Positions 33,998 to 64,000 of a stretch of DNA of 64,000 bases are shown here, piece by piece. The position numbers and the translations under genes were made by a program. Numbering within the stretch: the first letter of the stretch is position 1; every line of letters begins with the position of its first letter. Source of the stretch: Pelobates cultripes (taxonomy: Eukaryota; Chordata; Amphibia; Anura; Pelobatidae); contig OW240914.1 in NCBI GenBank assembly GCA_933207985.1, positions 136,660,718 to 136,724,717 of the forward strand, written 5' to 3'. The notes below the pieces were generated by a model. It saw only the letters and a program-made list of their open reading frames with translations, made no database searches and had not been told where the DNA came from.

Positions 33998-35480
33998 CGA
34001 GCCGCCACATCTCGTCCGGGCAAGACATCCCTTCCTCCTGCGCGCTAGGTGCCACCTGCCGGAACCTCTCCCACTGTGAACGAGATAACGCATCAGCAAT
34101 AAAATTCAACAGTCCCGGCACGTGACATGCCCGAAAAACAATGTTAAACCTCATACAGAACAAGACAAAACGTCGAAGAAGCCGCACCACCGGGATAGAG
34201 GATGCTGATAGCCTGTTCACTGCATCTACCACTGCCATATGTCCGAAAAGAATATCACCTTCTTATCCCTCAACTGCGGACCCCATAGTGACAGCGCCAC
34301 TACTAACTGGAACAGTTCCAGGAACGCCAAGTTGCGTATCAGTGGGCTGGCCTTCCAGGCCCTGGCCAAGTTCCCGCGCACCATTGACCCGAAAAGTAAG
34401 CCCCAAAACCAACACTCCCCGACGTGTCCGCAAACAGCTCCAACTCCTGAAAAGAACACCTTCCCGTTAAAGTCCCGCAAGAATTCCCCCCAGATCGGCC
34501 TTCATGGCCCCTGACACCCGAATAAGGTGGTGCGGGAACACCACTCCCCCACCCCCCGTCGCCCTGGCTAGGAACCTGTTAAAAACCCATCCGACGGGAA
34601 TCACCCAACAGGCGGAGCTTAGCTGACCCAGCAGAGACTGAAGCGCCCGGAGCGTAACCTTCTTAGCTCCCTGCACCTCCACCACCACCTGCCAGAGTGC
34701 CAGCAATTTGTCCTGTGGCAGCCTGCACTCCCCTTTTACCGAGTCAATCTCCAAGCCCAGGAAACTCAGGCCTGTCATAGGCCCCACCGTTTTGTCACTT
34801 GCCAAGGGGACTCCAATAATGTGCGCCACGTCCTCAGTCCCCTGCGACATTCCTCCGATCCAGGAGGCCCAACACATAGGAAATCATCCAGATAATGGAC
34901 TACCATCTTAGTGCCCGCTTCCAGTTTTACCACCCATTCCAGGAATGTACTAAATTTCTCAAAGTACGCCCACGATATAGAGCACCCCATGGGCAGACAG
35001 AGATCCACGTAATACTCCCCCTCGAAGTGACAACCCAGCAAGTGATGGCACTTCGGGTGAATCGGCAAAAGGCGAAAAGCCGCCTCCACGTCCGCCTTTG
35101 CCAAAAACGCCCCCCAGGCCCGCTCGCTGCACCAGGTTCACCGCCTGGTCGAATGAAGCGTACAATACCGAAAAAAGAGCCCTGTCAATGTCGTCATTAA
35201 CTGACGACCCCTTGGGGTAGGACAGATGATGTATCAGACGGTACTTGCCGGGCTCCTTTTTGGGTACCACCCCCAGTGGTGATACTCTCAAGTTAGGTAA
35301 AGGGGGCTCCCTGAACGGCCCCGCCACCCTACCCAGCTGGACCTCCTTAAGCAACTTCTCCCTGACCACCCCCGGAAATTCCCCTGCCGACTTCAGGTTG
35401 CGAAGACGATGAGCCACCACTCGCTCCCGAAACGGGATGACGAACCCTGTTGGTGAACCCCTCCTCAAGCAACGCCGCAT
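33975..35480 (-). pseudogene. Reverse transcriptase and RNase H of the Ngaro element
   Basis: Fragments in several frames. RVSPLGVVPKKEPGKYRLIH and LSYPKGSSVNDDI are N-terminal RT motifs (about 35280-35190). MAKADVEAAFRLLPIHP and VHYLDDFLCVG (YLDD at about 34887-34898) are the palm. LSFLGLEIDSVKGECRLP is the thumb. Downstream, CHVPGLLNFIADALSR is the end of RNase H (about 34110). Frameshifts near 35105, 34875 and 34470 break the frame. Confidence 0.88.
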
Positions 35481-35488
35481 CTTCCCGG

Positions 35489-37409
35489 TTAGTGTAGTGG
35501 CTTAGCCACGACCGCATCACGCCGACCTTCACTGGCGTGTCCCCCAGTGGCAGGGGGCCCGGCTGAACCTCCAGGCACCCCCGCCGCGTTGGCTGACTTC
35601 CCTTTTTTGAAGCACCTGTGAAGTCTGTGGGTGACTCCACACCCGGAGCACTCATGCTTGAATCGACAAGTGGCCCCCACTTGGACTGTCCTTCATTATA
35701 CAGCCAGCAATAGCCCCGTTTTTGGTTGGCCGACACGGCGGTGGAAGCGTCCGTGCCGGCCCCTGTCTGAAAGGGAGACGCCTTCTGCGCCATCATAAGC
35801 TTTATCCAGAGAGGTAGGTCCATCTGGTCCCACCGCATCCCCGGATTAGCAGCCAGGCGCTGACAGAACTGCTCGTCATACCGCCACCAGGCCAGACCCC
35901 TGTATGTCCGATATGCTTCCCAAATACCATCCAGGCAACAGAAGAGCTGTGAACAGCGCTCCTCCGCCTTTTCGCCCATCACGCTGGTCAAGATGCAGAA
36001 TGCCCTCAGCCAGTTCCCAAACGTCTTAGGGATCTTCCTATACTTCCGCTTCTTTTCCTCCTCCTCCTTTTTAGCATCCTTTTTATCCTCCTCCTTGAGG
36101 TCAATGTAGTCCTCAAGGGGGAGAAGCGAAAAGAGTTCCACAAACTCCTCTTTCCATATCCTCTCCTTTACCTCCATCTTGAGATGACAGCCCAGTGGGC
36201 CTGCGAAAGAAACATGAACGTTCTGCCGCGCGGCCTCCGGGACGCCCCCGTACAAGTTCTCTCTCTCACTTGCCAACCCGGGGCGCCTCCACTGTGGGGG
36301 TCGCACCCCCGTCCCCAACTATGCTGCCCCAGGAACCCTCACCGGACTAGACCCAGTGACCTCCCCCACCCGAGCCCAAACCTGACTGCACTCGCCGTCC
36401 CGCCTTCTCCCTACACACCAAGAATCAATTAACTGCCTAATGTCATCTAGATGCTCCCCCGACTGCTGACCGACCGTCTTGCAGCGCTATACCCTTCTGG
36501 ACCACTCCGTGCCCTGGCCATCCCCTGTCTGCCTCCTGCCACCCTGCTGTCACCAACGATGCCAACACCTGGGCCCACCCCCGGGGTAACCCATGGCCCA
36601 GCAACTGGAGGGGCATTGGCGTCAGAGGTCGACTCACCCAGGCGGTGTATAGCCGCTGTCCCTGTTCCTCCAACAGCGCTTCTAGCGTTCCTGTGACCTG
36701 CTGCCAAGCCTACTGTACCGCTCGTCCTTCTTCCGCTGGCCCGTGCTTGTACAGGCCTCTTTCCAGGACTCCTATCACCTGCAGCCGCTTCTCCTTCCTT
36801 CCCTGCAATAGAGGACACAAAAAACGAACGTTCGGCAGTTTTCCTGCCTCCCCGTTCGGCAGCCGAACGGCCGGCAGTATGGCTACCTCCCCGCTCAACT
36901 CCTGAACGTTCGGCAGTTTTTTCCCCTCCCCGTTCGGAAAACGAACGGTCGGCAGTTGTCGCCCATTCGCCAGTTCGTCTACCTCCACGTTCATTTCCCG
37001 AACGTTCGGCAGTTTCCGCCCGTTCGCTGGTTCGCATACCTCCACGTTCACCTCCCGAATGTTCAGCAGTATCGGATTCGGTTCCCGAACCAGCAGCCTG
37101 CACCTCCAGCATCGCTTGACGGCTCTTTTGCGCGGTTGCACCACAACGCCGTCCTCTACCTCCTCCGCTTGCAGCCTCCCCGCCGGCACTCTCCTCACCA
37201 CCATTGGGACCTCCGGAAGGGCTCTTCGGATGCTGGGGCCCGGGAACCACGCTGGGGGTCAACTGCTGCGGAGGCCTCGTCTTCCTGACGAGCCTCTGAC
37301 CCTGGCAACCTCCAGATCCGGATGGCAGAGCATCTCCAAGGCGATCCCTCAGCCACTCGATTCCCCTCTCCTGCACAGCAGCCCGGACTCCTTCCAGCCA
37401 ATCTTCCAT
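35489..37409 (-). pseudogene. Gag-like ORF1 of the Ngaro element
   Basis: The likely start is MEDWLEGVRAAVQERGIEWL at 37409. The first part is Arg/Gly/Ser-rich with imperfect ERGG-x-TAERS repeats (about 37080-36820) and ends at 36447. The second part (about 36318-35690) has a charged lysine/glutamate stretch and the conserved segment GNWLRAFCILTSVMGEKAEE, then a zinc-knuckle-like CWLYNEGQSKWG followed by CRFKHECSGCG after a frameshift near 35690. The first motif has Ser where a metal-binding Cys would be expected. Structural/RNA-binding role by analogy. Confidence 0.75.
36826..37080. repeat. CGAAC/GTTCG motif cluster in the Ngaro ORF1
   Basis: About a dozen CGAAC or GTTCG pentamers, several as the palindrome CGAACGTTCGG, spaced irregularly over 250 bp. 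They coincide with the ERGG/TAERS protein repeats, so coding repetition explains part of the pattern. Confidence 0.85.
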
Positions 37410-37530
37410 CTTGCTGACAACCTGCACAGGAGACAAAAGAAAAAAGCCACACAAATCCTGCCACAACAACAGGTAAGTAACTTAAATTAAAGTGATCCCT
37501 GGTTCTAAAATGGCCACTACTTATACTCCC

Positions 37531-37538
37531 CTTTATAA
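37531..37538 (-). promoter_or_regulatory. Possible TATA box of the Ngaro element
   Basis: On the minus strand GTTATAAAGGGG lies about 125 bp upstream of the ORF1 start. Position and sequence fit a TATA box, but no other promoter element supports it. Confidence 0.3.
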
Positions 37539-37620
37539 CTCCACCCCACCATTTCCAATGACCAATCCCTGACCACTGACCTTTAGATGGCCTGTCTCCT
37601 GGCAATGTCAATGCCCACTC

Positions 37621-39363
37621 CCCTTAGCTACGCTGCTCCACGGGCTACATTTTGTGTACAATATCCCTACCAACTGCATCCCTAATCAGGTGGTATTTTT
37701 TGACTTGGGCACTTCTCTTGAAAGGGTTAATGAATAATTTTATAGTGGGTTTGCTCCATGCAGGTCTGTAGGTTTGGCACAAGATTTTACTGAGTTTTCC
37801 GTAAGTGCATCTTGGCATAGAAAGTGCTGTAATTGACAATAGACAAAAATGCCCTAGCAAATCTAGACACAGATCAGATATTCCTTAACAAGACTAGTAA
37901 GGGGACATTTATCAAGGCAAGCCCAGTTGCTATTGTGGAGCAATGTGCTAAATAAGGAGCAATCCCAATGCAAACCAATAGAATATTACCCTTCATTTAG
38001 CACTTTGCACCATATAAAACGCCTGATACATCCCTCCCCCATAATGATTAGAACTAACCAAACATAAATATTTGTGTGGCATTGTTTAGAGATATATACA
38101 CACAATTTATCACTGTGGACATTATAAGCTTGTATGTAAATTCATTCATGTCTTCATTAATGAAACCACTTGGAATTTCTGAATTACATCACACATAAAC
38201 CTCTGCTGGGCAGGAATTTCATGAAAATACAAATTCTCCCTGAAAACAATAGGGGACAGGGATGGATGGGCAAAAGGAATCCTGGAAAATGTTCCTTTAA
38301 ATATGAGCATGGAGCAACGTGAGGGTTAGTTTATTTTGTCTGCTGTAATATATATTTAGCTAATTAGAGTTTTGTAATGTGATAGGTGGTCTTGGCCCAG
38401 CTACTGAAACATTCCGGGTTGCTAGGAAGCAATTCAGGAACAGATTTTGTTGCTGTGGTGACAAGGGATTAGAAAGGCTTTTAACTAATTACAGATTTTT
38501 TGTAAATCTCATATACAAACACAGGCATACTTGCACAGAAATAGATATCCATTTCTAGATGTGTACATATGTGTATATGTACAACTTTCATGTAAACTGA
38601 TTGACATGCATTTTATTCCTCTGTTAGACTTTCTTTCTATTAAAACTGTCTGCAGTCTTTTTTTTTTTTTTTATTGCTTCTGAACTTTACATTCTGGTCT
38701 CATGACATTCTGTTTACTATGCTACTTTGATTAAATCAACAAAGGCTGCCCATTAAATATTAACAGCTTATCTCACCTTCATGAGGACATTAAGAAATCT
38801 ACAAGACGTTATAATGTGGAAACCACATTGGTAGGATTATCATGTGTTAGCACTGACTGTACAAAATAATAATACATATTTGGCCTCCAAATAAAAAAGT
38901 AACCCTAATATAGCAATCTTGAGTGTAGATCATATAATAGTCTCAATAAAAAGGTAGCTTACATTTTAAAGGGTTACCTCAACCAAAAAAGTGTTTTCAT
39001 AAAGCAAAGGTTTTAGTTAGAGAAACCTTTCAGAGGTGTGTGTGTCCATACAAAAAAAAGGCTAAAAAATAACCTTTATTCCATCGCTGAGTCCAAGTTC
39101 TTCCTGTAGCCTGATCCTTTTTGCTTGATGTGACTAGATGCTGGAGGGTGTCTGGCGCCACCATGCTGTGTGTGCTGGTTTCAGACTCCAATTTTGTACA
39201 GAATTGACACAAGCCAGCCCAGAACTCTGTGACAAACTGCAGGTGGAGTTATACCTCTGGCAGTAAAGTAGTTCATCTCTGTATGAACAGTGTTTAAAAG
39301 TGAAACAATGCACATGCAAACTCCAGGCACCATCACAACTTTTTTTTTTTTAACGTAGAATGT
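37621..39363. other. Upstream region of rhobtb2, no exon recognised
   Basis: No coding exon is supported. A less repetitive stretch at 38380-38480 contains GTTGCTAGGAAGCAA and GTTGCTGTGGTGAC, loosely similar to RFX-type X-box half sites. A T-rich run lies at 38659-38672. Confidence 0.4.
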
Positions 39364-39610
39364 TTAAAGGACCACTATAGGCACCCAGACCACTTCAGCT
39401 CAATGAAGTGGTCTGGGTGCCAGGTCCCTCTAGTTTTAACCCTGCAGCTGAAAACATAGCAGTTGCATAGAAACTGCTATGTTTCACTGTGGGTTAATCC
39501 AGCCTCTAGAAGTGCTTCCGCGATACTCCCTGTGAAAGTCACAGTGAGAAGACGCTGGACGTCCATAGGAAAGCATAGTTTGTTTTCCTGACACTATAGT
39601 GGTCCTTTAA
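39364..39610. mobile_element. TTAA MITE, 247 bp
   Basis: TTAA at 39364-39367 and 39607-39610. Left end AAAGGACCACTATAGGCACC, right end (inverted) ACACTATAGTGGTCCTTT. Internal hairpin CAGACCACTTCAGCTC / GAAGTGGTCTG. Same family as 31128-31573. Confidence 0.8.
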
Positions 39611-62209
<22,599 letters not shown>

Positions 62210-62908
62210 GACATAACCCCCTTTTTCAAAAGCTTCTCCCCTTAACAACAAGCTGTGTATCTTGAGAAAGGGTGTACTACTCATGTTTGTGTCTGAGACT
62301 TGTGTAAATGAATGAGCATATAGTTAAATTTACTGTGAGGAAGATACTGGAGTGGACATGAATATAAAGACAAAAACAATGTCATATAAACATAACTCAG
62401 CACCAGTGCTAAAGGTTAAACAAAAAGTTAAAGAAAGAAAACATTGAGCTTTTTTGGAAAAATATATATAAATAGTTTTAGTAATTTTAATTATGAAAAC
62501 ACATATAGAATATTTTTTTTTATGAGTAAAATGACCATTTTTGTAAACGCACAACCAATCAGTTGACAGGCTTCATCTGATATAATAATTCTAAATAACT
62601 GCTTGCATATTCTCCCCAAATTTTTAATGGCAAATAATTTTATTGTTTAAAAATATGTAAAGACATACCAGTGACACAAACTTCACCAATACAGCATAAT
62701 GACTTACAAATACGTTTTACCATCATATACAATTACGGTCAGTACATCCATTACTATAAGGTGGACACAAACAACTTATGGTAAATATAAAAATATAAAT
62801 CTCACCAAGGTTTTATAGGCCCTGACTGTTCTGTAAAAATACTGCAATCTTTTTTCATGGGCTGGGCAGAGGGAGGGACACATTAAAACATGTATACATT
62901 GTAATAAA
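62210..62908 (+). other. rhobtb2: Probable rhobtb2 3' UTR with poly(A) signal
   Basis: Continues from the TGA at 62207-62209. The first good AATAAA is at 62903-62908, followed by a TGTGTGC segment that could be the downstream GU element. Other A/T-rich candidates exist, so the true end is uncertain. Confidence 0.45.
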
Positions 62909-63299
62909 GTGTGTGCAGTCTTTAGGCTCACTAAAGGTTACAATTAAGTAACTTGATGAGATATTGAACATGTTAACTCTGTACTAGCAGTTAGGCGAGC
63001 TCTGCAACCCTGATATATTACAGCATTTTACCTGCAAAATTGTGTAAAGGTGTATGGGTTAATGAGTGATTGTTACCTAGTGTCATTTTGTCGGTATGTT
63101 TGTGGTTGATTTATTATTTAAACTAGAATTTCAGAAACATGCTTGTGCACATAAGGAAAAAAAATTGTCACATGATAAGAAATTCAATTAGTTTGGAGAT
63201 CTTTTTACAGACCATATTCATTATTCTTCAAATAATGCAGTGATCTTTTTTTTTTTGGTCAGGTTTCTTAACTCTGTAATTGGCAACAATGAGTATAAG

Positions 63300-63700
63300 T
63301 GGCTTAGGTCTTTTTTGTTTTGCAATGCAAAAACAAAATGAATTAAAGTCCATTTACTCTTATAGACTCTGTGCTAGTATGGAATATCCTATTTATTTTG
63401 TGTGTCCAGATTTTAATAAACACAAAAAGGAATTGGGAGCACACCCTGAACATGCATTTTGCAGGAATGGTGCTGCCGTAGTGACCAAAATTCATGCTTA
63501 ATACAGATTAAGTTACATTTTTAAATCTTATAAGTCTACTTAAAATCGCCTATCTCAACAAACAAATATGGGGGTTCAGTTCCACCATATGGCTAAATTG
63601 TGTTAAGCACAATATCAGTAGGTCCTACACTAATTCCAAACGTGGGAGGCAAATTAAATAGTGCTAGTGCTAAATAAGCTAAAGTGTATTTAATTAATCT
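63300..63700. repeat. Dispersed repeat, related to intron 3 repeat
   Basis: Shares GAACATGCATT, TGCTGCC-TAG-GACCAA, CGCCTATCTCAACAAA and CCATATGGC with 41690-41870, in the same order and orientation. The sequence from about 63620 matches the right half of that element in inverted form. Confidence 0.55.
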
Positions 63701-63787
63701 ATTGTGATTTGAATAAAATATTCTATTTTTGATCAAGCATCTTTAAAGCTTTTTTTTGTTATGACAGAATTATAATGTCATTGGCCT

Positions 63788-64000
63788 TTAAAGAAACACT
63801 TTAGTGTTAGGTATACAAATCTGTATTCCTAACGATAGTCTCCCCCCTCACCAGGTGCAGTAAAATGTTAAAAGTTTTACTTATGTTTTTCCAACGCCTG
63901 GGGGTTCTCAGTGCTGCTTACCTTTCTGCTGCTACCTACATCACAGGGGAGGCATGCCCTTTTCTTGCTTGGTCCAATCCAGTGCTCCTCTATTCGAAAC
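63788..64000. mobile_element. TTAA MITE, cut by the window end
   Basis: TTAA at 63788-63791 and AAGAAACACTTTAGTGTTAG, then ATACAAATCTGTATTCCTAA, similar to the start of the element at 61228. The right end lies outside the window. Confidence 0.55.

Larger units (their letters stand above)
31900..37620 (-). mobile_element. Ngaro-type YR retrotransposon, minus strand, boundaries approximate
   Basis: In order on the minus strand: gag-like ORF1 (37409-35489), RT and RNase H (35480-33975), tyrosine recombinase (about 33928-33115) and an SGNH hydrolase module (about 33045-32490). An AATAAA (about 32050) precedes the 3' end. A hydrolase downstream of the recombinase, with no DDE integrase, is what is known of vertebrate Ngaro elements. 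I could not resolve the split direct repeats, so both ends are estimates. All modules carry frameshifts. Confidence 0.85.

Overview
The window looks like nuclear DNA from a large, repeat-rich vertebrate genome, most likely an anuran amphibian. The one host gene I recognise is a vertebrate rhobtb2. The repeats are of a frog type: TTAA-target MITEs and piggyBac, Tc1, hAT, Tx1/L1 and L2 LINEs, a Penelope-like element, and two kinds of tyrosine-recombinase retrotransposon (DIRS and Ngaro). The species cannot be named from the sequence. One 100-bp assembly gap lies at 5169-5268.

Layout. 1-8 kb: TTAA MITEs, a 136-bp hAT MITE, a repeat pair and a decayed piggyBac transposon (minus strand). 8-16 kb: a DIRS-end-like tandem pair with an inverted core (9003-9250), LTR-like fragments, and a Tc1 transposon (10320-13670) carrying a nested hAT element (11587-13372). 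16-23 kb: an ORF1-only L1 (minus strand, 13-bp target duplication) split by a 5.2-kb palindromic Penelope insertion that has its own 14-bp target duplication. 23-31 kb: a degenerate retroelement, a possible solo LTR, CA-rich and GT-rich simple DNA, and MITEs. About 31.9-37.6 kb: an Ngaro-type YR retrotransposon (minus strand) with gag-like, RT/RNase H, tyrosine recombinase and SGNH-hydrolase modules, broken by frameshifts.

40.2-62.2 kb: rhobtb2 on the plus strand. All nine coding exons can be joined with GT-AG introns and consistent phases into a 681-residue protein: atypical Rho GTPase, split BTB1, BTB2 and the conserved C-terminal region. Introns 3, 4, 5 and 8 have taken up repeats. Intron 4 is mostly an L2 LINE ending about 31 bp before exon 5. 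The 11.4-kb last intron holds a DIRS element with inverted terminal repeats and an internal complementary region, set inside stacked TTAA MITEs and next to a 2.1-kb non-autonomous piggyBac-like element. The 3' end of the window holds the probable 3' UTR and more repeats.

Apart from rhobtb2, every coding trace is transposon-derived and nearly all are disrupted. I see no RNA gene, CRISPR array or undescribed host system. The most unusual signals are structural: the flipped 33-bp core at 9.0 kb, the head-to-head Penelope palindrome, an unoccupied TTAA site preserved in a mirrored arm, and dense CGAAC/GTTCG motifs in three unrelated retroelement regions.
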